Shown here: piece after piece, positions 45,147 through 56,099 of the stretch
How the letters are laid out: each line of letters opens with the position of its first letter
How positions within the stretch are numbered: the first letter of the stretch is position 1
DNA from: Liriodendron chinense
Lineage: Eukaryota > Streptophyta > Magnoliopsida > Magnoliales > Magnoliaceae
DNA length: 64,000 nt
Direction of reading: 5' to 3'
Assembly: GCA_003013855.2 (NCBI GenBank)
Contig: PVNU02000424.1
Coordinates: forward strand, 3,286,001 to 3,350,000
Program-made: the position numbers and the translations under genes
The notes under the pieces: generated by a model
The model's database searches: none
Told to the model about the DNA's origin: nothing
What the model saw: only the letters and a program-made list of their open reading frames with translations

Positions 45147-45908
45147 TATTTACGTCGGATTTTGTAACAGGATCCTCTAGATGTTCATCTCCCACTTAGG
45201 TAGTTTCTTGTTAAACCTGAAATAGCACAAAGGAAAACTACGGGTGGCCGGCGTCCAGCCGTTGGCCCTCCGAAGCTTAAGTTAGACGGGACGTGATTAC
45301 AAAGGAAATGAAGGGATTGAAAGCTTAGAGATTGTGTATTATGTACCTCTATCTTCTATGAAGTCATCTATTTATACAAATCCGAATGACCCAGTCTATT
45401 ACGCAAGACGTTAAGATTATTGCTGATTTTCTGGGGATAGGGGACTTATCCGATGAAGCAGATAGTCCTAACTCAATTGGACATCTAGCTGATTACAGTT
45501 CCCTGCTGATGCTCCCCTGAAATTCGGAGCCATGAATAGAGATAAGCCCAAGACCGGCCTATACGGACTGCTGGTACTAGAAAAGTGGAGGATACTCAGA
45601 CTCGGTGGACTGCTCGCATTTGGGATGCAACCCCTTTCGGCGTCCACGAGCCGAGCTGCTCGCATGCTGAGATGTGACCCCTTTCTGCGACCACAAGCCG
45701 AGATGCTCGCATGTTGAGAAAGGTATTCCGTACTCTCCTATATTCGAGCATTGACCATAAGGGCTTGATGACTCGGTAACTGTGTGTCGTACTTATCTAA
45801 TGTGTGAGCCTCGACCAGATGGGCTCGCAAGTCGAATATTGTCATAAAGGTGCTGGCACGTCTCGAGTCCTCGCGAGATCCTCCGATCACCGCAATTTGA
45901 CTATAACA
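45147..45908 (-). repeat. K 5' LTR
   Basis: 762 bp, ending GACTATAACA before the ACTAG duplication. It has two of the 46-47-bp units (from about 45611). TATTTATA at 45369-45376 is the TATA box on the minus strand. Confidence 0.9.
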
Positions 45909-45913
45909 ACTAG

Positions 45914-46403
45914 AATCATCTAGGAATCTCACCCTCAACCAAATCTTGCATTGTCCTCAATGTAAAAAGATATGCAATGAGCAATAACATGAGAGCAATA
46001 ATAAAAATAAAAGAGAGTGAGAACAAGAGTACTTGAGAGAGTTGATCATGGGAATCTACCTCCGATGACTAAATCTATTAAAGCAATAGAACTAAAACAG
46101 AAAAATAACTAATCATAATCTACTCTATACCTCTGTCAGACTAGAAGATCAATTATCCTGATACACAGGATCTTTTAGAGTGATGGATATATCCTCTGAA
46201 TCAAATTTTTCAATGAATGGTTTAAGGCGTTGTCCGTTCACTTTAAAACAATTACCATTCACCACATTCTCTATCTCGACAGCCCCATAATGAAAAACTT
46301 CATTAATAATGTATGGGCCGGTACATCAAGATCTCAATTTTCCCCAAAAAAAATAGATTAAGTCAGGAATTGTACAAGCTACTTTTTGGCTTCATGAATT
46401 TTT
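45914..46403 (-). other. J1 3' noncoding region, inner part
   Basis: J1 sequence between integrase and K. AT-rich, no supported frame. An env-like protein would be expected somewhere here in Athila elements, but none was seen. Confidence 0.6.
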
Positions 46404-47600
46404 TTAAAAAAATGTGTTATCATGAAAGGCTTTCATCCTACTCTTATAAATCATCGAATTCTCGTTAGCATTGTTTCGGATCTTGCCAAGCTTGTTCAAT
46501 TGGAGTTTACAAAGCGAGCTAGCCTTGTCAATGTCGAAGTTTAATATCCGAATTGCCCAATAGGCTTTGTGTTCAAGTTCCACGGGCAAGTGACAAGCTT
46601 TTTCATAGACAAGTCTATAAGGAGACATTCCAATGGGGGTCTTAGAAGTGGTACGATGAGCCCAAAGAACATTGACTAATCTCAGCGACCAATCTTTGCG
46701 ATCCGGTCTCACCGTCTTTTTCAAAATCTGTTTGATTTCTGTATTGAAAATTTCAGCTTGCCCACTTGTTTCTGGGTGGTATGGAGTACTCACTTAATGC
46801 GAAATGTTGTATTTCTTCATTAAGGCTTCGAAAGGCCTATTGCAAAAGTGAGAACCACCATCACTTATGATGGCTCGAGGCATTTCAAATCTGGAAAAGT
46901 ATGTTTTCTTTAAGGAAATTTAGAACCATGCGATGATCATTGGTTTTACAAGGAATGGCCTCCATCTACTTGGACACATAGTCTACGATAAGCAATATGT
47001 AGACATGTCCAAAGGATGAGGAGAATGGTCCTATGAAATCGATGCCCTAACAATCGAAAACTTTAAGATGTGTGAATTGGGTTGAGAGGTATCATATTCC
47101 AACGAGACAATTCTCCTAACTTTTGACAGTGCTCGCATGCTTTGCAAAACTCGTGGGTATCTCAAAACAAGGTAGGCTAATAAAAAACCACACTGCAGAA
47201 TTTTTGTAGTGGTTTTCTTGGCCAAAAAATGACCCCCATATGCTTGACTATTACAAAAGGAGATGACAGAATTTTATTCATCATCAGGGACAATCTTCTA
47301 ATTATTTGATCTAGGGCAATATTTGAAAAGTAATGGTTCATCCCAAAAAAACCTGTGCACTTTCCCTTAAAAATTTATTTTTATCTTACGCAGTCCAATG
47401 GGTCGGCATCGCACCTATGGAAAGATAGTTTGCTATGTCAATGTACTATGGTGGATGCATAGCAACAAAGAGTTGCTCATCAAGGAATTAGTCCTCAATG
47501 GGTGACTCATCAATGGAATCGAGCAAAACTAGGCGAGATAGATGATCTGTCCATCACATTCTCTACTCCCTTCTTATCTTTAATTTCTACTGTCAAATTC
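46404..47600 (-). pseudogene. J1 integrase remnant
   Basis: On the minus strand, catalytic phrases SDGGSHFCNRPFEALM (about 46815-46870) and PYHPETSGQAEIFNTEIKQI (46740-46790) keep the second Asp and the Glu. The DCWGIDF segment near 47040 has its Trp codon replaced by a stop. HRTTSKTPIGMSPYRLVYEK follows in the 129-codon frame at 46404-46793. The zinc-binding N-terminal part lies broken at 47031-47600. The composition matches Athila integrases and the parallel copy J2 at 52911-53600. Confidence 0.87.
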
Positions 47601-49164
47601 CTAAAGGAGTAGGATCCATCTTAGCAAACGGGGCTTAGCATCCTTCTTAAAAAGAAGATGTTTCAGTGCCGCATGGTCCATAAAAACAATGACCTTGGAT
47701 CCTATTAATTGAGGTCTGAATTTGTCCATGGCAAAAATGACAACTATGAGCTCCTTCTCCGTAGTTGAGTAGTTAACTTGGGTGGGATTCAAGGTCCTAC
47801 TTGCATAGTAGATCACGTGGGGGTTCTTATCCTTCTTTTGGCCTAGCACCGCCCCAATAGCAAAATCACTTGCATCACAGATCAACTCAAAAGGAATGGA
47901 ACAATCCAGCGGTTGTATGATAAGAGCTGTTGTTAACATGTCCTTTATCTTTGAAAAGTTAATTGACATTTAGCACTCCACTCGAATTAGTTTTCCTTTT
48001 GGACAAGATTACATAAAGGCCTAGAGATATGACTGAAATCCTTTATCAACCTTCGATAGAATCCGACGTGTCCAAGGAAGGACCGCACATCGCTATGCTT
48101 TTGGGTGGTGGTAAATTAACAATTATGTCGATTTTGGCCCGGTCTACCTCTATTCCATTGGACGAGATAATATGTCCAAGGACTATTCCTCTTTATACCA
48201 TAAAATGACACTTCTCCCAGTTTAATACAAGGTTCTTCTCGTCACACCTTATCAAGATTGATTTCAAGTAATTGAGGCACTCATCGAAAGTACAACCAAA
48301 AACAGAAAAATCATACATGAATACCTCAAGAAATTCACCCACCAGGTCTGAGAAAATGCTCAACATGCATCATTGGAATATGGCGAGTGCATTACATAGT
48401 CCGAACGGCATCCTTCAATATGCGAAGGTACCAAATGGGCATGTAAAGGTCTTCTTCTCTTGGTCTTCTGGGGCTATCTCAATTTAGTTGTAGCTGGAAT
48501 AGCCATCTAGGAAGTAATAATAGGAATGACCCGCTAACCTCTCTAAATTTTGATCCATGAATGGAAGAGGGAAGTGGTCCTTCCTAGTGACCGTGTTTAG
48601 CTTCCGATAATCTATGCACATACGCTAACAAGTGGTCACTCTAGTCGGTATAAGCTTGTTGTTGGCGTTCTTTACAATGGTAATACCGGACTTCTTAGGG
48701 ACAACTTGGGTAGGACTCACCCATTAGCTATCCGAGATGGGGTAGATGATACCCACATGTAGTAGCTTTAAAACCTCGCCTTTGACAATCTCTATCATGT
48801 TTGGATTTAACCTCCTTTGAGGTTGTCTAGTCATTTTAACATTTTCTTCGAGGTGTATACGGTGAGTGCATACAGAAGAGTCTATCCTTTTAAGGTCCGC
48901 TATTGTCCATCTTATGGCTCCCCTATGTTCTTTGAGTAGCTCAGTCAACTTGAGCTCTTGGTCTTTTTCTAAGTGAGCGACTATGACAACCGAAAATGTT
49001 TCCTCTTGACCCAAATATACATATTTAAGCTTGGATGACAATGGTTTAAGGTCAAGCTTCGGCGGTTTGATATTAGACGGTAGAAGCTTAGATGTGGTTG
49101 GTGGCAATTTCTCAAAATGAGGCCTCCACCAGTTAGTATTAACTACCGGTTTCTCACTACTCAA
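47601..49164 (-). pseudogene. J1 reverse transcriptase and RNase H remnant
   Basis: The N-terminal RT frame at 48724-49164 has LKELL-like helices, IADLKRIDSSVCTHRIHLEE and RRLNPNMIEIVKGEVLKLL, the usual Athila entry into RT. The active site near 48315 reads MYDFS where J2 reads MDDFS. RNase H at 47601-47969 has ELICDASDFAIGAVLGQKK and YYASRTLNPTQVNYSTTEKE. Several stops lie between 48000 and 48720. It would have been the DNA-synthesising enzyme; it is inactive by the Asp to Tyr change. Confidence 0.87.
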
Positions 49165-50104
49165 TGCTTACACAATATCACACATGATGGGATCTTTAGA
49201 ATTTCAAAGTGTGCCAAGCATGTCTCCAAATTTTTAAGTGATTCAAGTTGGAGGATCTCCTCTTCTTCAAAGGATTCGAGCATGTTTACCTCGAAGAGCT
49301 CATCATCCTCCTCATTCCTTTGCTTTTTGCACATGCGGAACATGCTCACCTCTAATGTCATGTTTCCAAAGGACAATTTCATCACCCCATTCCAAAAATT
49401 TATAATTGTGTTTGATGTAGCCAAGAATGGGTGGCTTAAAATCACCGGTATTTGAGTGCTAGTATCCATAACCGGTTATGTATCTATGACGATAAAATTC
49501 GGTTGCTAAAATTTATCAACTTAGACCAATACATCCTCAACCATCCCTCTCGGTACACGGATGGATCTATCAGCGAGTTGTAATGTGGTTTTAGTGTGTT
49601 TTAATTCACCAAGTGTTTTAATTCACCAAGACCCAATTGCTCGTATACCGAGTATGGGATCAAATTTACGCTTGCCCCTAGATTTAGTAATGCACGCTCA
49701 ATTCGATAGTTACCAATGATACATGATACGTGGGACTACCAGGATCCTTATATTCTGTAGGGGTCTTTTACGTGAGAATGGCACTCACTTGCTCATTCAA
49801 AAAGGCCTTTTGTTGCACATTGTATTTGCATTTGGTTGTGCATAAGTCCTTTAAAAACTTAGTATAAGAGGGGATTTGTTTAATGTCATCAAGCAATGGA
49901 ATGTTGATCATTGACTTGTCTGAAAATCTCTAAAATATCATGAGAGTTTGAGAGAGATTTTGGAGCAACCAATCTCAAAGGGAATGGTGCTATGGGCTTG
50001 TGAACACGTTCCGTTTCTTGTGGAGCTGAGCTAGATCCATCCTCATTCTTAGAAATTACCTGATCATTAGGCTTGTCGGCCTTCACTGGAATAGATTTAT
50101 CCAC
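49165..50104 (-). pseudogene. J1 protease region remnant
   Basis: The minus strand carries Gag-end phrases (KSLSNSHDILEIF), then the protease core around 49640-49700 with NLIPYSVYEQLG, then RSIRVPRGMVEDVLV and QIPVILSHPFLATSN (49161-49469). A small tandem duplication of AATTCACCAAGTGTTTT (about 49598-49632) breaks the LGELK segment. Compare J2, where the same domain is uninterrupted. Confidence 0.82.
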
Positions 50105-51501
50105 TTGTTTACCACTTCTAAGAGTGGTAATGAATTTTTCTTATTCCGCGTGTTGGTTAAGGAGATTAGGGGTGCTTATTTCATGTGCTTATTTAAGATT
50201 GGGCTGAGGTTAGGCCAGAAAGGTCCCTTCCCTAGCATTAAAGCATCCTTTAATCTCATCAATCGACACCTTTAGCTCTTGGAACATATGCTGATTTGTC
50301 TGATTAACTTGCGTTTGCCCTTGCATAAACGCCTTTAAGGTGTCCTCCATTGAGAATTGAGGTAGGGCCATGTTTTGCATGGGTGGACCCTCTTTGAGAG
50401 TTGGTAGGATTAGCCGTAGGACCATTCCTCCAACCGAAATTTGGATGATTCTTCCAAGTAGAGTTGTACGTGTTTCCTACTGGTCCATTGAAAGGCCGTT
50501 GATACCCATATGTGACGTTTGCTTGCTCTTGTAACACCTCTTGAAACACAGGAATTGTAGGACAATCTTACGTAGAGTGTACATTAGCGGCACAAATTCT
50601 GCACACGTTTTTAATGGCTTCCATGGGCTTTGAAACTCCATTCTTGCTAAGTTTCATGGCCTCTATCTTCCTTGTGAGACGAGCTATCTTTAGATTAATA
50701 TCATCTTCCTCTTTAAGGATGTAGATCCCTCCTCTCTCCTTTTGTTGAGGAGGCTTGAGGTTACTGGACTTGTCCAAGGTATCCCAATGATTTGAACTTC
50801 TCGGCCAACATATCTAAATAACTCTATGCATCCTCGAGATCTTTGCTCATGAACTCACCGTTACACATCATCTCTACGAATTGACGCATATTCGAGTTCA
50901 ATCCTTCATAGAAGAAGCTTATGATTCGCCATATCTCGTAGCCATGATGTGGACAAGTAAGTAGGAGGTCCTTGTATCTCTCCCAAATTTGAAAGAAAGT
51001 TTCACTCTCTTAGTACAGAAAAAATCATTATGGCTCGTCGAAGGGTGTTGATTTTATGAGTCGGGAAGAATTTTTTCAAAAACTCCCTGGTCATCTAAGT
51101 CCATGCCCCTATCGACCTTGGTCTTAGAGAGTGAAGTCATGTTTTAGCTCTTTCCTTAAAGAGAAGGAGAATCACTTTAATTTCACTACGTCCTCCGTCA
51201 CATTATGCAAAGTAGCAACAACCTCATTAAACTCTTTTAGGTGTAGATATGGGCTCTTGGAATCTAGCCCATGAAACTTAGATAAAAGTTGAATTACTCC
51301 CGGCTTAATACCAATTGTTCCGACATTGTTTGGGAAAAACATGCACGAAGGTGTGGTAGCACGGGCTGGTTGTAAGTAATCATGTAGAGCTCTCATTGGA
51401 GGAGCATTGTGCACCTCATTCTCTCTTACTCCCTCTTGATTTGCATTTGTAGTTAGAGTAGGAGGGGGAGTATTCCTTAATGGTGTTTGATCCATGCTCA
51501 C
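50105..51501 (-). pseudogene. J1 gag remnant
   Basis: The N-terminal frame at 51172-51501 has RALHDYLQPARATTPSCMFF and GVIQLLSKFHGLDSKSPYLH, standard Athila Gag words. The middle (50780-51170) is broken. 50304-50777 contains the CRICAANVHST segment and QEVLQEQANVTYGYQRPFNG. 50210-50425 has a glutamine-rich end. The same order is seen in H on the plus strand. Confidence 0.85.
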
Positions 51502-51872
51502 TAAACTTTCACAAAGTTCAATGTATTTTTTAACTCGTCTTTGGATGGAGAGTGGTCCAACTAAACCACCTTTGGTTTAGAGACGGTTTGTATGGTCACG
51601 TTCTCAATAGGACATAAACCACACAAACAAAAATTCTGAACTAAACCTAAACCTAAATCTTAAAACAAAAATCTGGAAGAGATCTAGAAATCTGTAAAAC
51701 TGAAAAAGCTCCAAGTTAGAAAGATGTTACCTGATTAGCTTGAACTAGAAGAATTTCCTACAAAATAAAGCAAACTAGTTAGTTTTAGAAAATCAGTAAA
51801 CTAGTACTAGGAAAATAGTAAAACCTAACTACTTCTAATTATATAGTTACTACAATAATTTAGAACCGTTTT
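51502..51872 (-). other. J1 untranslated leader
   Basis: AT-rich sequence between the gag start and the primer site of J1. No open frame or domain. Confidence 0.6.
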
Positions 51873-51889
51873 AACCTGCGCCAAAAACT

Positions 51890-52910
51890 TGTTCACTCAC
51901 CTCAAGTGCAAGGCTTGCGATGTAGTAATAACTTGGCAAGACCGATGTTGATCCACAGGGAATTAGGGTAAAGCAATTCAAACCATTCTAACAACTTCAA
52001 ATTCAGCAATTTGGGAGTTCGATTTTTAAAACAAAGTAAAAACAGTAACTTTTATAAAAATCTAATAATTAAGCGAACCAAGGCCTCAAGGATCCACTTG
52101 TAGTAGTCGCATGTGAATTCATTCATCCAAGCATAAACACAACTAGATTCAAAATTTATCTCTCATCTAGTTGGAAGATTAAGTATTTAAACACAAACAA
52201 TCCCACTTTAGTCAGAAAATAAGATTTCAGTTCTAATGAAGCACATAGAATTCAAACATGTAGCCTTCGAAGTAATAACCATGCCAAGAGACTATGGTAT
52301 ACTCTAGGGTTACTACAATTCAAATCTAATCAATCCAAACATGATAATCCCAGAGAATTGTAAGGAACCCATGTCCGAAGCACATGAACTCTCATAAAAC
52401 ATCCAAAATTATCAACTTTATTCAAACTAGAACTTAAATATCCAAACTTTAAGTAAAAGTACTTGAATTAAACAAATTCTACGTGACAACTAGCTACAAG
52501 CTTCACCTCTTAGCCTTAGCTAAGAGGTTTTAGCCGAGCATCATCATGCTACAACTAAAATCAAAAGAAAAACATGAAAAACTAGAAAAACCCAAAGTCG
52601 GCGGAGTTGTGGACGCTCCACGATGCTCTCCTTCACTTCTCACGACTTCCAATCTCTCCTAGGATACCTTACGAACGAACCCTAGGTGTCCTTTTATAGG
52701 TTTGGTGCTCTACTACATGGAAGATTTCATAATTGTGTAAGGAATTACGCACTTGCACATAAATTTTTGTAACAAAAATAGAAAATTTTATTTTTTATTG
52801 TATGGTCAATCGATCGGGTGACCGGTTGGAGCCTCTAGCCAACTGGTCCGGTGACTGGTTGTCGACCCTCAATTTTGGTCCAGCGAGTTTCTTCTAAAAT
52901 CTTCACAGCT
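51890..52910 (-). repeat. J1 5' LTR, truncated
   Basis: Begins TGTTCACTCACCTCAAGTGC and matches J1's other LTR for about 1.0 kb. It stops at TTCACAGCTC (about 52910), so the last roughly 380 bp of LTR are missing. The TATA box on minus is at 52692-52698. Decayed GATCGGGTGACCGGTTGG words are at 52812-52830. J2 integrase sequence follows without a recognisable LTR end. Confidence 0.85.
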
Positions 52911-53600
52911 CCTCTATTTCTTCATTAAGGCTTCGAAAGGCCTTGCAAAAGTGAGAGCCACCATCACTTATGATGGCTCGAGGCATTCCAAATTTGGAAA
53001 GTATATTTTCTTTAAGGAACTATAGAATCATGCGGTGATTATTGGTTCTACATGGAATTGCCTCAATCCACTTGGACACATAGTCTACGGCAAGCAATAT
53101 GTAGACATGTCCAAAAGATGAGGGGAATGGTCTTATGAAATCAATGCCCCAACAATCGAAGACTTCAAGATGTTGAATTGGGTTACGAGGCATCATATTT
53201 TGATAGGACAATCCTCTTAACTTTTGAAGTGTTCGCATACTTTGCAAAACACGTGGGTCTCTCTAAACAAGGTAGGCCAATAACAACCACATCGCAGAAT
53301 TTTTGCAGTGGTTTTCTTGGCGGAAAAATGACCCCCACATGCTTGACTATGAAAAAAGGAGATGACAGAATTTTATTCATCATCAGGGACACATCTCCTA
53401 ATTATTTAATATGGGCAATATTTGAAAAGTAATGGTTCATCCTAGAAAAATCTGTGCACTTCCCTTAGAAATTTATATTTATCTTGCGCAATCTAATGAG
53501 TCATCATTGTACCTATGGAAAGATAGTTTGCTATATCAGCATACCACGGTGGATGCATAGCAACAAAGAGTTGCTCATCAGGGAATGAGTCCTTAATAGG
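52911..53600 (-). pseudogene. J2 integrase fragment
   Basis: Keeps FDCWGIDFIRPFPSSFGHVY (53110-53165) with the first catalytic Asp. The SDGGSHF-type segment is near 52950, and the zinc-finger part at 53183-53392 has CFAKYANTSKV and YDAS. The C-terminal part with the catalytic Glu is missing because of the junction at 52911. Confidence 0.82.
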
Positions 53601-54990
53601 TGACTCGTCAATGGAATCGGGTAAAACTAGGCGGAATAGATGATCCGCCACCACGTTCTCTACTCCCTTCTAATCTTTGATTTCTAAGTCGAATTCCTAA
53701 AGGAGTAGGATCTATCTAAGCAAATGGGGCTTAGCATCCTTCTTAGAAAGAAGATGTTTCACCACCACATGGTCTGTGTAAATAATAACCTTGGATCCTA
53801 TTAAGGCCTAAATTTGTCCAAGGAAAAAATGACAGCTATGAGCTATTTCTCCGTAGTTGAGTAATTAACTTGGGTGGATTCAAGGTCCTACTTGCATAGT
53901 AGATCACGTGGGGGTTCTTATCCTTCTTTTGGCCTAGCACCACCCCAATAGCATAATTGCTTTCATCACACATCAACTCAAAAGGAATGGACTAATCCGG
54001 TGGTTATATGATAGGAGTTGTTGTTAACATGTCCTTTAGCTTTAAAAAAGCTAAATGACATTCGGCAGTCCACTCGAATTAGTTTTCCTTTTAAACAAGG
54101 TTACATAAAGGCTTAGAGATATGACTGAAATCCTTTATGAACCTTCGATAGAATCCGGCGAGTCCAAGGAAGGACCGCACATCACTACGCTTTTGGGTGG
54201 TGGTAAATTAGCAATTATGTCGATTTTGGCCCGGTCTACCTCTATTCCATTGGACGAGATGATATGTTGAAGACTACTCATTTTTGTATCATAAAATGAC
54301 ACTTCTCGCATTTTAAGACAAGGTTCTTCTCCTCACACCTAGTCAAGACTGATTTCAAATGATTAAGGCATTCATCGAATGTACAACCAAAAACAGAAAA
54401 ATCATCCATGAATAAGTTGAGAAATTCACCCACCATATTTGAGAAAATACTCAATATGCATCGTTGGAATGTGGCATTAAATAGTCTGAATGGCAGCCTT
54501 CAATATGCGAAGGTGACGAACAGGCATGTAAAGGTTGTCTTCTCTTGATCTTCGAGGGCTATCTCAATTGATTGTAGCCGGAATAGCCATCTAGGAATAT
54601 TTAATAGGAATGGCCCGCTAACCTCTCCAAAATTTAATCCATGAATGGGAGAGGGAAGTGGTCTTTCCTAGTGATCGTCTTTAGCTTCCGATAATCTATA
54701 CACATACGCCAACCGGTGGTCACTCTAGTCGGTATAAACTCGTTGTTGGCGTTCTCTACTATGGTAATACCAAACTTCTTAGGGACAACTTAAGTAGGAC
54801 TCAGCCATTGGCTATCCGAGATGGGGTAGATGATACCCACATCTAGTAGCTTTAGCACCTCGCCTTTGATAACCTCCATTATGTTTATATTTAACCTCAT
54901 TTGAGGTTGTCTAGTTATTTTTGCATTCTCTTTGAGGTGTATAAAGTGAGTACATACCGAAGGGTCTCTCCCCATGAGGTTCGCTATTGT
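53601..54990 (-). pseudogene. J2 reverse transcriptase and RNase H remnant
   Basis: Near 54400 the minus strand reads LFMDDFSVFG, an intact RT active site. The RT entry segment at 54790-54975 has VCTHFIHLKENAKITRQPQM and KGEVLKLLDVGIIYPISDSQ. The RNase H end (53700-54000) is present but shifted, for example around 53820 where a few bases are missing relative to J1. Inactive overall. Confidence 0.83.
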
Positions 54991-55244
54991 TCACCCTATG
55001 GCTCCCCTATGTTCTTTGAGTAGCTCAATCAACTTAAGCTCTTGGTCTTTTCCTAGGTGAGAGGCTATGACAACCGAAAATATTTCCTCTTAACCCAAAT
55101 ATAAATATTTAAGCTTGGATGGTAATGGTTTAAGGTCAAGCTTCGGCGGTTTGATATTAACTGGTAGAGGTTTTGATGTGGTTGGTAGCAATTTTTCAAA
55201 ATGGGGCCTCCACCGGCTAATATTAACTACCAGTTTCTCACTAC

Positions 55245-56099
55245 TTAATGCTTGCACGATATCACACAAGATGGGATCTTAAAATTCTCAAAGTGTGCCA
55301 AGCATGTCTCCAAAGTTTCCAGTGGTTCAAGTTGGAGGAGCTCCTCTTCTTCAAAGAATTCGAGCATGTTTACCTTGAAGAGCTCATCATCCTCCTCATT
55401 CCTTTGCTTTTTGCACATATGGAATATGTTCACCTCCAATGGCATGTTTCCAAGGGACAATTTCATCACCCCATTTTGGCAATTTATAATTGCGTTTGAT
55501 GTATCCAAGAATTGGCAACCTAAAATTATCGGTATTTGAGTGCTAGTATCCATAACCGATTGTGTGTCTAAGACGATGAAATCCACCGGGTAGTAGAATT
55601 TTTCCACTTGGACCAATACATCCTCAACCATCCCTCTCGGTACACGGATGGATCTGTCAACGAGTTGCAATGTGGTTTTGGTGGGTTTTAATTCACCAAG
55701 ACCCAATTGCTCGTATATCGAGTATGGGATCAAATTTATGCTTGCCCCTAAATCTAGCAATGCACGCTTATTCCGGTAATCACCAATGATACATGAGATT
55801 ATGGGACTACCGGGATCCTTATATTTTGGAGGGATCTTTTGGGTGAGAATGTCACTCACTTGCTCATTCAAAAAGGCATTTTGTTGCAAATTGTATTTAC
55901 GTTTGGTTGTGCATAAGTCCTTTAGAAACTTGGCATAAGAGGTAATTTGTTTAATGGTGTCAAGCAATGGAATGTTGATCTTGACTTTTCTGAAAACCTC
56001 TAAAATATCATGAGAGTTTGGGAGAGATTTTGGCGCAACCAATCTCGAAGGGAATGGTGCGATGTGTTGAGTTCTTAAATGTGTATATTCTAACCCCAT
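55245..56099 (-). CDS. J2 protease and gag end, 284-codon open frame fused to H LTR
   Basis: The longest uninterrupted pol-type frame of the Athila copies. Residues 1-12 (56064-56099) are encoded by the LTR of H, not by J2. From about residue 13 it is J2: FPSRLVAPKSLPNSHDILEV (Gag end), CTTKRKYNLQQNAFLNEQV, then the retropepsin core LLDLGASINLIPYSIYEQLG. RGMVEDVLVQVEKFYYPVDF and a Glu-rich tail follow. Athila proteases often read D-L/T-G-A at the active site, so the core may be intact. No promoter is positioned to express it and it lacks the gag start, so it is an accidental chimera. Confidence 0.7.
   Translation of the reverse strand: MGLEYTHLRTQHIAPFPSRLVAPKSLPNSHDILEVFRKVKINIPLLDTIKQITSYAKFLKDLCTTKRKYNLQQNAFLNEQVSDILTQKIPPKYKDPGSPIISCIIGDYRNKRALLDLGASINLIPYSIYEQLGLGELKPTKTTLQLVDRSIRVPRGMVEDVLVQVEKFYYPVDFIVLDTQSVMDTSTQIPIILGCQFLDTSNAIINCQNGVMKLSLGNMPLEVNIFHMCKKQRNEEDDELFKVNMLEFFEEEELLQLEPLETLETCLAHFENFKIPSCVISCKH

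Larger units (their letters stand above)
35709..45908 (-). mobile_element. Element K: complete Tat-type Ty3/gypsy retrotransposon
   Basis: Two LTRs (35709-36518 and 45147-45908) and perfect ACTAG duplications (35704-35708 and 45909-45913). The minus strand carries gag, protease, RT, RNase H, a second archaeal-type RNase H and integrase. The plus strand carries a separate ORF cluster at 36963-39148. Dual RNase H and an additional 3'-side ORF are hallmarks of the Tat lineage (Ogre/Retand relatives). The LTRs differ by only a few percent by eye apart from repeat number, so K is the youngest full element here. It nevertheless has nonsense and frameshift changes. Confidence 0.92.
33406..52910 (-). 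mobile_element. Element J1: Athila-type Ty3/gypsy retrotransposon
   Basis: Athila-style LTRs stand at the left (33406-34808, 3' LTR) and right (51890-52910, truncated 5' LTR). Between them on the minus strand are gag, protease, RT, RNase H and integrase. K (35709-45908) is inserted in the 3' noncoding part. The primer-site stretch beside the right LTR, TTTTTGGCGCAGG, is a decayed version of the Asp-tRNA type site seen intact in H. No env-like frame was recognised between integrase and the 3' LTR. The 5' LTR ends abruptly against J2. Confidence 0.85.
52911..56064 (-). mobile_element. Element J2: partial Athila-type retrotransposon
   Basis: Starts inside integrase (ATTTCTTCATTAAGGCTTCG equals 46816-46835 of J1). 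It runs through RNase H, RT and protease to the end of gag, then is cut by H at 56065. It parallels J1 46815-50010 closely in order and text. The 3' LTR, integrase C-terminus, gag N-terminus and 5' LTR are absent; the gag side probably lies beyond H, outside the window. Confidence 0.85.

Noticed and set aside
34809..46403. Possible Athila env-like gene in J1
   Set aside because: No continuous frame, signal peptide or membrane segment is seen on either side of K.
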